A DNA stretch of 64,000 bases from Desulforapulum autotrophicum HRM2 (GTDB lineage: Bacteria; Desulfobacterota; Desulfobacteria; Desulfobacterales; Desulfobacteraceae). Under the pieces are notes generated by a model, which had not been told where the DNA came from, searched no databases, and saw only the letters and a program-made list of their open reading frames with translations. The stretch is from the NCBI RefSeq assembly GCF_000020365.1, contig NC_012108.1, positions 5,092,001 through 5,156,000 of the forward strand, written 5' to 3'. The position numbers were made by a program, and so were the translations under genes. Numbering within the stretch: position 1 is the stretch's first letter; every line of letters starts with the position of its first letter. This document shows, piece after piece, positions 1 to 7,720 of the stretch.

Positions 1-1337
1 TGCCCGACATGGTACCCTTTGCAACCTGCTATGGGGGCCACCAGTTCGGCACCTGGGCAGGTCAGCTTGGCGACGGCAGGGCGATTAATCTCGGAGAAAT
101 CATCAATCGTGAGGGCCAACGCTGGGCCATCCAGCTCAAGGGGGCAGGCCCGACCCCATATTCACGCAGTGCTGACGGTCTGGCCGTTCTGAGATCCTCG
201 GTACGTGAATTTCTGTGCAGTGAAGCCATGTTTCACCTCGGTGTTCCCACCACCCGTGCCTTGAGCCTTATAACCACAGGAGAAGAGGTTCTCCGGGATA
301 TGTTCTACGATGGTCACCCCAAAATGGAGCCAGGCGCCATTGTCACACGCCTGGCACCGAGCTTCACACGGTTCGGCAGCTTCCAGATCCACAGTTCAAG
401 GGAAGAGACGGATCTTTTAAAAAAACTGGTGGACTACACCATCAAAACCGATTTTCCAGAACTTGGAACACCGTCACCCCGGGTTTACCTTGAATGGTTC
501 AACACGGTGTGCACAACCACGGTAGACATGATTGTTCACTGGATGCGGGTAGGATTTGTTCACGGGGTGATGAACACGGACAATATGTCCATACTTGGCC
601 TGACCATTGACTATGGTCCCTATGGGTGGCTTGAAAATTATGATCCCAACTGGACTCCCAACACCACCGATGCCCAGGGCCGCCGCTACAGTTTTGGGAA
701 ACAACCCGATATTGCCCTGTGGAACCTTACTCAACTGGCCAAAGCCATCTCTCCGATTATCAACGACGTTGACGCCCTGGCACAATCCCTGGAAGTCTAC
801 AGAAACCGTTTCCAGGACGGCAGCCAGAACATGATGGCCCTCAAACTGGGTCTTACCCATTTTAAACCGGAAACTGACCCGGCGTTGATGGCAGCGCTTC
901 TTGACCTGCTGCAACTGGTTGAAACGGACATGACCCTTTTTTTCAGGCAGCTTGCGATGGTTGATCCTTCCAAAACGGTTTCCCCCATGGAGTTTTCGGC
1001 GGCCTACTATCAACCCGAACAGCTCACAAAACCCTATGTAGACCGATTTGACGACTGGTTCAAACGCTATGGACAGCGACTCACCCTCGACTCCAGTGAT
1101 CCCGGAACAAGGCAGCAGCGAATGAATCAAGTCAATCCCAAATACGTCCTCAGAAATTACCTTGCCCAGCTGGCCATTGACCAGGCCGAACAGGGCGACT
1201 TTTCCGGGGTCACCGAACTTCTTCAGGTGATGCGCCACCCCTATGATGACCAGCCCGGCAACCAGAGGTTTGCCGAAAAACGGCCAGAATGGGCAAGAAA
1301 TCGGCCCGGCTGCTCGATGCTTTCATGCAGCTCATAG
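1..1337 (+). CDS. selO: Protein adenylyltransferase SelO (YdiU family), 5' end cut by the window
   Basis: SelO is a pseudokinase-fold enzyme that transfers AMP from ATP to hydroxyl side chains of proteins. The reading frame is open from the first bases of the window, so the true start lies outside; about 444 codons are present and the family usually has 480 or more. Visible family marks are GGHQFGTWAGQLGDGRA at the cut N-terminus, LKGAGPTPYSR, the HGVMNTDNMSI segment with the catalytic and metal-binding Asp/Asn residues, and TIDYGPYG. The protein ends in SCSS: the penultimate Cys stands where animal SelO has selenocysteine, so this is the cysteine form. The next gene begins 78 bases downstream on the same strand and may be co-transcribed. 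The identification is firm; substrates here are unknown. Confidence 0.94.
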   Translation, partial: PDMVPFATCYGGHQFGTWAGQLGDGRAINLGEIINREGQRWAIQLKGAGPTPYSRSADGLAVLRSSVREFLCSEAMFHLGVPTTRALSLITTGEEVLRDMFYDGHPKMEPGAIVTRLAPSFTRFGSFQIHSSREETDLLKKLVDYTIKTDFPELGTPSPRVYLEWFNTVCTTTVDMIVHWMRVGFVHGVMNTDNMSILGLTIDYGPYGWLENYDPNWTPNTTDAQGRRYSFGKQPDIALWNLTQLAKAISPIINDVDALAQSLEVYRNRFQDGSQNMMALKLGLTHFKPETDPALMAALLDLLQLVETDMTLFFRQLAMVDPSKTVSPMEFSAAYYQPEQLTKPYVDRFDDWFKRYGQRLTLDSSDPGTRQQRMNQVNPKYVLRNYLAQLAIDQAEQGDFSGVTELLQVMRHPYDDQPGNQRFAEKRPEWARNRPGCSMLSCSS

Positions 1338-1415
1338 GTGTGGTCCGGGTTGACAAAACAGCCCATCCCCTCTAAAACCTTTCATTTTAACGTTCAAACC
1401 CAAAGGATTAAGCCC

Positions 1416-2102
1416 ATGGCCCTACCCTGGAAAGTTGTCGATCAATTTATCACCCAAGATGAAGGCATTCTTGAGCTTCGCCAGAGGGGAAAAAATGATT
1501 TTCTTATCCTGGTGGGTACCCAGGTGCTCATGAACTCCATGGCCCAGCGATCTGAGATGGCCCTGGGAGAACTTGGGGCAGCGCCCCTTCAAAACCATCC
1601 GGCCCCAAGGATTCTTGTGGGGGGTCTTGGCATGGGCATCACCCTCAGGGCCGTTCTTAACACCCTGCCTTTAACGGCAGAGGTTGTGGTGTTTGAACTC
1701 AATCCCCAGATCGTCACCTGGTGCCGTGGCCCCCTGGCAGAGCTCACCAACGGAGCCGTCACAGACCCCAGGGTTCTGGTTGAGATAAAAGACGTTGCCA
1801 AGGGCATAGAAGACGCCGCCATGGGGGAATCAGACCATCGGTTTGACGCCATTATCCTGGATCTGTACAGGGGGCCCCACCCCCGAACCGACAAAATCGC
1901 TGATCCCTTTTACGGCTCCCGGGCCATCGAACGATCGTTCAAGGCCCTGAACCCAGGGGGGACCCTTGCCGTGTGGGGAGAAAACCATGATGAGGGGTTC
2001 ATCAAACGACTTGCCCAGGCAGGCTTCTCAGTGGCGTTCAAACGGGTTGGCAAGGGTGGTTACTGCCACGCTGTTTTTCTTGCAACAAAAAAAGGAGCAT
2101 GA
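1416..2102 (+). CDS. Spermidine-synthase-like SAM-binding protein
   Basis: A 228-residue Rossmann-fold protein of the spermidine synthase/methyltransferase superfamily. It shows a glycine-rich loop (ILVGGLGMGITLRAVL), the acidic end of strand 2 (VVVFELNPQIV) and FDAIILDLYRGPHP, where spermidine synthases carry the catalytic Asp. It is shorter than true spermidine synthases (about 280-300) and lacks their N-terminal beta domain, so its substrate cannot be named. I chose ATG 1416 because AAAGGA lies 8 bases upstream; the frame is open back to the selO stop but has no better start. It follows selO with a 78-base gap. It could be a methyltransferase or an aminopropyltransferase relative. Confidence 0.72.
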   Translation: MALPWKVVDQFITQDEGILELRQRGKNDFLILVGTQVLMNSMAQRSEMALGELGAAPLQNHPAPRILVGGLGMGITLRAVLNTLPLTAEVVVFELNPQIVTWCRGPLAELTNGAVTDPRVLVEIKDVAKGIEDAAMGESDHRFDAIILDLYRGPHPRTDKIADPFYGSRAIERSFKALNPGGTLAVWGENHDEGFIKRLAQAGFSVAFKRVGKGGYCHAVFLATKKGA

Positions 2103-2134
2103 CAGGCAGGCAAAAAAGCAACAATCCTTTCCAG

Positions 2135-2159
2135 GCCTTTTCCTTTGTGAAAAAAAGGC
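2135..2159. terminator. Possible convergent terminator
   Basis: GCCTTTT (2135-2141) can pair with AAAAGGC (2153-2159) between the converging ends of the spermidine-synthase-like gene and the sensor kinase. The stem is short, so the call is weak. Confidence 0.35.
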
Positions 2160-2169
2160 GCACGCCCAT

Positions 2170-3663
2170 TCATACCCCCTTTTTTAAAAGGATGGTAACC
2201 GTAAACCCATTGGGGTTGCCATTGCAGGCAGAAACTGTTCCCTGGCAGGTTTCAACACAGGTCTTGACAATGGCCAGCCCCAGACCGACTCCGCCTGAAT
2301 CCCGATTCCTTGAGGACTCAGGTCGAAAAAACGGTTCAAACAGCTGATCCACCATGGTTTCAGGAACACCGGGACCGGAATCCCTGACAATCAGAGCTAT
2401 ATTTTCTTTTCTCTTTTCAGCAAAGATTTGAACAGGTCCAGCAGTGCCTGCATACTTGGCGGCATTTCGAATCAGATTGGCAACGGCCCGGGTCAGAAGA
2501 TCTGCGGTGGCCCTGACAAGGATGTCCGGGGCGACTTCATTAAGAATGTTTATGTTCCCTATGTCTTCACGGTTTATCACCTCCTGGACCAGAGGATGCA
2601 GACTTACAATGTCCAGTTTAACGCTTTTTCTGTTTATTTCCGCCCGGGAGAAGGCTAACAATTCATTGACCAGGCCGGCCAGTTGGTCAACATCTTCAAG
2701 GACATCCTTTACCCGGATCTGATTTTCTCCAGTGGTCCGCTGTTCCAGAATGGCCAGCCCCATCTGAATTCGAGAGATGGGGGAGCCCAATTCATGGGAC
2801 ACATCCCCCAGAAACCTTCTTTGACCCCTTACAAATGCCGACAGACGTGAGGTCATGTGGTTGATGGCCTTTGCCAGCCGACCGATTTCATCGGTGCGGG
2901 GTTCATGGATGGTGACATCAAAGCCCCCCCTGGCAATTTCCTCTGTGGCAAGGGTCATGCGACCCAGGGGGTTTGTGATATTTCTGACCAACGGGATCCA
3001 TAGCAACACGGAAATCAACAATACCCCCCCTGCCACCATCATCCATGGCAGGGGGTCAAAAAAGAACCCGTTGCCTGTTATGGAATTTGAGGAAACCAGA
3101 AGCAGACCGGATTTCAAATCGGATGAGGGGTCCAATAGCAATGGAATTTTAATACCGGTCCAATAGCGTTTTGGATTCCGGGTTTTCATTATCAAATGGG
3201 GTTTTGCAAGCAGGGGGGGCGGGGATTGGATCGGATTTTTCATTATACCGGTTTTTGGCCCCAGACTCTGGGGACCAAAAAAAATATGGGGCGGGACTTC
3301 TCCGGGAGGTGGTCCCAAGGCCAGGGTTTTTCTTGCGCTCATGATAACTTCTTTGGGCGGTTTACCATTTGTGGAGCTGAAACAAAAGCCGTCTGCCAGT
3401 ACCAGTGCAAAATTCACCTGCTGGGTGTCCTGGTGCCTCGTGAGAATCCGGTGCCAGTTTTTCCGGGGATTCTCATTCAGATCATGGGCGATCAACATAC
3501 CCGCCGTTCGCAGGCGATTGGAAATCTGCTGTCCAAAAACAGTGTAAAAGTTCACCCGGGGCTGAAAGAAAAAGAACAGCGCCACCAGAGCCGCAGACAG
3601 GACCAGGTTTAAAAAGAACCAGGCTAAAATTTTTGTCAATAAAGAGGAGGATGGTTTTGTCAT
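2170..3663 (-). CDS. CpxA-like sensor histidine kinase
   Basis: A 497-residue membrane sensor kinase that should phosphorylate the response regulator encoded just upstream. In order: a first membrane segment (about residues 10-33), a periplasmic region of about 170 residues, a second membrane segment (WMMVAGGVLLISVLLWIP), a HAMP linker, HisKA with the phospho-acceptor motif DVSHELGSPISR, and HATPase_c with NLIRNAAKYA, DSGPGVPE and GGVGLGLAIV. The H-box has Gly where CpxA-type kinases have Arg (HELR). ATG 3663 is preferred over a start 16 codons earlier because GGGAG lies 6 bases before it. The gap to the regulator gene is 198 bases and holds a CpxR-type tandem site, so the kinase may have its own promoter. 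Signal sensed: unknown, presumably envelope-related by resemblance to CpxA. Confidence 0.9.
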   Translation of the reverse strand: MTKPSSSLLTKILAWFFLNLVLSAALVALFFFFQPRVNFYTVFGQQISNRLRTAGMLIAHDLNENPRKNWHRILTRHQDTQQVNFALVLADGFCFSSTNGKPPKEVIMSARKTLALGPPPGEVPPHIFFGPQSLGPKTGIMKNPIQSPPPLLAKPHLIMKTRNPKRYWTGIKIPLLLDPSSDLKSGLLLVSSNSITGNGFFFDPLPWMMVAGGVLLISVLLWIPLVRNITNPLGRMTLATEEIARGGFDVTIHEPRTDEIGRLAKAINHMTSRLSAFVRGQRRFLGDVSHELGSPISRIQMGLAILEQRTTGENQIRVKDVLEDVDQLAGLVNELLAFSRAEINRKSVKLDIVSLHPLVQEVINREDIGNINILNEVAPDILVRATADLLTRAVANLIRNAAKYAGTAGPVQIFAEKRKENIALIVRDSGPGVPETMVDQLFEPFFRPESSRNRDSGGVGLGLAIVKTCVETCQGTVSACNGNPNGFTVTILLKKGV

Positions 3664-3788
3664 TATGGCTCCCGGGTCGATATCTGCCCCATGGCTTGAG
3701 TGATTTAACAAAATGACCAGGACCAGAACCCGGTTTCCAAATGTTTACCTTTGAAAGTTATAACATCCAGCACACCGGGGCAATATTC

Positions 3789-3804
3789 TTTACAAAGGCT
3801 TTAC
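3789..3804 (-). promoter_or_regulatory. CpxR-type tandem box before the kinase gene
   Basis: The minus strand reads GTAAA-N6-GTAAA (two TTTAC words on the plus strand at 3789-3793 and 3800-3804). The known CpxR consensus is GTAAA, 4-8 bases, GTAAA. The site lies 126 bases before the kinase start, in the regulator-kinase gap. A site of identical spacing precedes the regulator gene. Confidence 0.5.
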
Positions 3805-3861
3805 ACTTTTCACGGCAGGGTTGAAGAAGCAGACAGCAGGTGTACAGCGTCAGGCAGGGTT

Positions 3862-4605
3862 TTATGGGTGGGGTGCATCGGGATCATTGAACATGTACCC
3901 CACAGTACGAACCGTTTGAATGAATCTGGGATTGCGAGGGTCTTCTCCGAGTTTACGGCGCAGGGATGAAATATGAACATCCACGGAGCGATCAAACACA
4001 TCATAGCTTCTGCCGGCCACGGCATCCAGCAGTTGATCCCTTGATAAAACCCGGGCCGGAAATTTCGCAAGGGTGAGCAACAGATCATACTCCAATGGCG
4101 TCAGATTCAGTGGTTTGCCAGACAGGTATGCCGTTCGGGCCTTTAGATGAATTTCAAGTTCTCCCGCGGTCAGGGTATTGTCTTTGACCTGGGATTTAAC
4201 GGTCCTGTCCATCGAAAGGCGATGCCTTCGGGTGACGGCCCGAAGGCGTGCCAGGAGCTCCCGGGAGGAAAATGTTTTGGGAAGATAGTCATCTGCCCCC
4301 ATCTCAAGGCCCACAATTCTGTCGGTTTCTTCACCCATTGCAGTGAGCATCAAAACCGGGATGTCCGATTGTTTCCGCAATTGTTTCAACATCTCAAATC
4401 CATCCATTTTCGGCATCATGACGTCCAGTATCACCGCATGGAAGCAGCCGCTCTGGAGTATTTCAAGGCCTTTTATTCCATCGTGGGCTGAAGCGACATC
4501 ATAACCCATGGGGGTCAAGTAGTCCGTCACAAGCCGGCACAGTTTTTTGTCATCATCCACAATTAAAATTTGAATTTTTGTGGAAATCGTTTCTCCATGA
4601 TTCAT
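3862..4605 (-). CDS. CpxR-like OmpR-family response regulator
   Basis: A 247-residue two-domain regulator. The receiver has the acidic cluster D17-D19, the phospho-acceptor D61 (VILDVMMPKMDG), T88 and K110. The residue after K110 is Thr (YLPKTF), where nearly all receivers have Pro. The C-terminal winged helix of the OmpR/PhoB type runs from about residue 145 to the end (LTPLEYDLLLTLAKFP, DVFDRSVDVHISSLRRKLGEDPRNPRFIQTV in two parts, GYMF). The gene precedes the kinase gene on the same strand and is divergent from the DUF1566 lipoprotein. A GTAAA-N6-GTAAA site at 4656-4671 lies about 50 bases upstream of its ATG, which suggests autoregulation. Assignment as a CpxR relative rests on the receiver/HTH pattern, the kinase partner and these sites. 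Confidence 0.92.
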   Translation of the reverse strand: MNHGETISTKIQILIVDDDKKLCRLVTDYLTPMGYDVASAHDGIKGLEILQSGCFHAVILDVMMPKMDGFEMLKQLRKQSDIPVLMLTAMGEETDRIVGLEMGADDYLPKTFSSRELLARLRAVTRRHRLSMDRTVKSQVKDNTLTAGELEIHLKARTAYLSGKPLNLTPLEYDLLLTLAKFPARVLSRDQLLDAVAGRSYDVFDRSVDVHISSLRRKLGEDPRNPRFIQTVRTVGYMFNDPDAPHP

Positions 4606-4655
4606 GGTTTCCTCATTCTTCTGCTATAATTCGAGTCTGAGCCTGATTTCATTAG

Positions 4656-4671
4656 TTTACAAAACCTTTAC
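4656..4671 (-). promoter_or_regulatory. CpxR-type tandem box before the regulator gene
   Basis: Minus strand GTAAA-N6-GTAAA (plus-strand TTTAC at 4656-4660 and 4667-4671), inside the 174-base divergent region between the response regulator and the DUF1566 lipoprotein. It could serve either gene. Matches the published CpxR consensus in both half-sites; occupancy is inferred. Confidence 0.5.
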
Positions 4672-4779
4672 AACTTTGTCCATGAACAACAAACTATCTT
4701 TACATGGTTGGGGTATCTTTAGAATTAAATACAAGGCATTTGAATGCAAAACAGATTCATCAAGGAAGAGGGAATTCAA

Positions 4780-7527
4780 ATGAAAACGATTACAGAAATT
4801 TTAATCAGATTGAGTTTGATGGGATTGACACTAATGCCTGTCATCGGTTGCAACTCATCAAGCAATGGAAATTCAACCACCAGCGGTGATTTAACGGCTG
4901 TTGATTCGGAAACAAAGGACTCCAGCACGGTCAAATTAACTTATCCTGTTGTCGATACCGGCCAAAGTGCCTGTTATGATGACGATGGTGCGAAAATCAC
5001 CTGTCCGGGAACAGGGGAAGCCTTTGCCGGCCAGGATGCGCAATATGTTGGCTTGCAACCCAGTTATACCGACAATGGTGATGGCACTGTAACGGACAAT
5101 GTTACCGGCCTGGTCTGGCAGCAGATACCGGCAAACAGCGGTTTAAACTACCAGGAGGCTGAAGCGTATTGCGAATCACTGGAGCTTGGCGGCTACGACG
5201 ACTGGCGAATACCCACCACAAAGGAACTCTTTTCCATCAGTAACGTTTCAAAAGGGTGGCCCTATCTGGATACCACCTATTTCAACCTGGCTGGCTCAAG
5301 CGTGAGTAAAGATGAACAATACTGGACCCAATATTACGTAGGCACAACCGTGGAGGGTGGATCAGAAGCGGCGTTCGGCGTAAATCACGGCACCGGTCAT
5401 ATCAAGGCGTACCCGGCAACCGTATCCGGCCCCATGGGAAACTATGTCCGTGCGGTTCGCGGCAATTCATCTTATGGGGTCAATGATTTTGAAAAGAATG
5501 GGGATGGTACGGTCACGGACCATGCAACAGGGCTGATGTGGCAGCAGGCGAACAGCAAAACCGTCATGGACTGGAAAGATGCACTGGCTTATGCCGAGAA
5601 CCTGACCGAGGGCGGATACAGCGACTGGCGCCTGCCCACGGTGAAAGAGCTCCAGAGCATCGTCGATTACACCCACTCCCCCAGTACCGGCGATGCAGCA
5701 AACCTGGGACCTGCCATTGATACGGATTTTTTTGATATCACCGCGCTTGCGTCCGGGACAACGGATTACGACCCGGATTACGGTTACTTCTGGACCAGTA
5801 CCAGCGCCTACTTTGGCGAAGATAGTCCCGAATACTATTATGCCTGGTACGTGGCCTTTGGATCAGCCGTTGGCCAGGATGGCGCTGATTTTCACGGCGC
5901 AGGAGCGGTGCGGTTTGACACCAAATACGAAGGCGGAGCGTTGGGTGAAGGCGGCGAGCGGTATTACAATTATGTGCGCTGCGTCCGTGACGTCGAAAGT
6001 GGTGTCTCGAAAAATTCGTCGGATGATAATGGATTGGCCTATGAACCGTTCATCAATTCAATAGTTTTTGATTTTGCATACGGAGATACCGAAACAGGTG
6101 AACGGCTGATTGATTCTCAATATGCGTCCACCGCCTACTATAACATGGATGAAACAGGTTCAGATCCGGGCAACATGTTTGGTGTCAATTTTGCCGACGG
6201 ACGAATTAAAGGGTATGGTCTGAATCTTGCCGGAGCGGATAAAACATTCTTCGTCATTTATGTTCGTGACAATAAAGCCACAAATTACGGCGTAAATAAT
6301 TTCCGGGATAATGGGGACGGAACGATTACCGACCTGTCAACCGGCCTGATGTGGATGCAGGACGACAGTGGTTACGGCATGGAATGGCAGGATGCCCTGG
6401 CATATTGTGAAGATCTGGAATATGCAAGCCACACGGACTGGCGGCTGCCCAACGCCAAAGAGCTTCAAAGCATTGTGGACTATACCCGCATGCCGGATGC
6501 AACCGATAACACCACACCTTCCACACCAGGTGCGGCCATTGATACAAATTTTTTCAACATCACCCCATTTACCAATTATAATGGTGATGAGGATTGGGGG
6601 TTTTTCTGGTCCGCCTCAACCCATAAATCTTCAAACGGAAACGGTGGATGGGGTGCCTATATCGCCTTTGGCCGGGCCCTTGGCTACATGGGAGATGGCT
6701 GGGTGGACATCCATGGCGCCGGCTGCGAGCGCAGTGATCCCAAATATGATGACGGGACAGATTATTCAGAGGGCCATGGTCCCCAGGGCGATGCGGTATA
6801 CGTATACAATTATGTTCGTCCAGTCTGCTACGATGAAACAGTTACAAACCCAACCTATGTGGTGGTGGACACCAATCAGAACACTTACTGGGACAATACC
6901 AGCGAAATCAGCGCACCTGCACAGGGTGAAACATTTTATGGCCAGGATGCACAATACAATGGCATCCAGGCAAGTTATACCGACAATGGGAACGGCACCG
7001 TTACCGATAATAATACCGGCCTGATGTGGCAGAAATCTCCAGATACAAACGGTGATGGTGATATCCTTTCCAATGACAAGTACAGCTATGATGAGGCCAT
7101 GGTAAATGCATCTGCCTGCACAACCGGAGGGTATACAGACTGGCGACTGCCAACGATCAAGGAACTTTATTCCCTCATGCAGTTCAGTGGTGAAGATGTC
7201 AGTTCGGAATCCCTGGGCGATACCGAAGCAGGTATGGATATGCCCATTGATGACGGCAGTGATGGGGAAGAACCGGCTGGAACGATTGTGGATACCAGCA
7301 GCGACATGGCAGCACCTGAATTGGATTTCAACGCCGGGGTTGATTATCTATCCGGATTAGGCGTTACCATGACAGCCGCCGACCTGGAAGCAGTGTTCGG
7401 AAGTCCGCCCCCGCCCCTGGCAGAAGAACTGGCCCAGGCGTTGAACATTACAATACAACAGGCAGAAACCCTGATGAATGATTATCTCGGGTTGCCGGAT
7501 CTCGATCTTGGTATGTCTTCCATGTAA
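4780..7527 (+). CDS. Secreted lipoprotein with four DUF1566 (Lcl C-terminal-type) repeats
   Basis: A 915-residue lipoprotein. The signal peptide ends in the lipobox VIGC with the lipidated Cys at residue 24. The body has four DUF1566 units, recognisable by DNGDGTVTDxxTGLxW starts (about residues 98, 239, 510 and 735) and DWR(L/I)PTxKEL about 45 residues further on. Unit 4 keeps the start and the DWRLPTIKEL core but then runs into a Pro/Asp-rich tail of about 130 residues with a PPPP stretch, so it looks truncated. DUF1566 occurs in the Legionella adhesin Lcl and many surface proteins; adhesion or carbohydrate binding is only inferred. ATG 4780 follows GAGGGA; a start 12 codons earlier would spoil the signal peptide. 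It is divergent from the CpxR-like gene and shares its upstream region. Confidence 0.85.
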   Translation: MKTITEILIRLSLMGLTLMPVIGCNSSSNGNSTTSGDLTAVDSETKDSSTVKLTYPVVDTGQSACYDDDGAKITCPGTGEAFAGQDAQYVGLQPSYTDNGDGTVTDNVTGLVWQQIPANSGLNYQEAEAYCESLELGGYDDWRIPTTKELFSISNVSKGWPYLDTTYFNLAGSSVSKDEQYWTQYYVGTTVEGGSEAAFGVNHGTGHIKAYPATVSGPMGNYVRAVRGNSSYGVNDFEKNGDGTVTDHATGLMWQQANSKTVMDWKDALAYAENLTEGGYSDWRLPTVKELQSIVDYTHSPSTGDAANLGPAIDTDFFDITALASGTTDYDPDYGYFWTSTSAYFGEDSPEYYYAWYVAFGSAVGQDGADFHGAGAVRFDTKYEGGALGEGGERYYNYVRCVRDVESGVSKNSSDDNGLAYEPFINSIVFDFAYGDTETGERLIDSQYASTAYYNMDETGSDPGNMFGVNFADGRIKGYGLNLAGADKTFFVIYVRDNKATNYGVNNFRDNGDGTITDLSTGLMWMQDDSGYGMEWQDALAYCEDLEYASHTDWRLPNAKELQSIVDYTRMPDATDNTTPSTPGAAIDTNFFNITPFTNYNGDEDWGFFWSASTHKSSNGNGGWGAYIAFGRALGYMGDGWVDIHGAGCERSDPKYDDGTDYSEGHGPQGDAVYVYNYVRPVCYDETVTNPTYVVVDTNQNTYWDNTSEISAPAQGETFYGQDAQYNGIQASYTDNGNGTVTDNNTGLMWQKSPDTNGDGDILSNDKYSYDEAMVNASACTTGGYTDWRLPTIKELYSLMQFSGEDVSSESLGDTEAGMDMPIDDGSDGEEPAGTIVDTSSDMAAPELDFNAGVDYLSGLGVTMTAADLEAVFGSPPPPLAEELAQALNITIQQAETLMNDYLGLPDLDLGMSSM

Positions 7528-7557
7528 TTCAAAAAACAGATCCGTTGATCTGACCTT

Positions 7558-7575
7558 TCGCTAATTTTTTAGCGA
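7558..7575 (+). terminator. Hairpin after the DUF1566 lipoprotein
   Basis: TCGCTAA (7558-7564) pairs perfectly with TTAGCGA (7569-7575) over a TTTT loop, 30 bases after the stop codon. There is no clear U-tract after it, so it may be a weak terminator or an RNA-stability stem. Confidence 0.4.
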
Positions 7576-7632
7576 CATTTGAATTAACGGGATTCTTTGC
7601 ACCGGGCAATTTAGACCCGCCGTGTCATGGCT

Positions 7633-7665
7633 ATCATAAAAACCATTACCCTGGCGGTTTATGAT
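7633..7665 (+). other. Hairpin in the leader of the beta-helix lipoprotein
   Basis: ATCATAAA (7633-7640) pairs with TTTATGAT (7658-7665), with two further C-G pairs possible inside, 55 bases before the ATG at 7721. It may be an operator dyad or a leader stem; no known class recognised. Confidence 0.35.
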
Positions 7666-7720
7666 GGTCCAAAAAGTTGCCTTAATCTAAGATTAATTAA
7701 TATCAGACCTAAAGGGAGTC

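Noticed and set aside
474-1238. 254-codon minus-strand frame inside selO
   Set aside because: Antisense shadow of a clearly conserved gene; no ribosome site and no recognisable domain.
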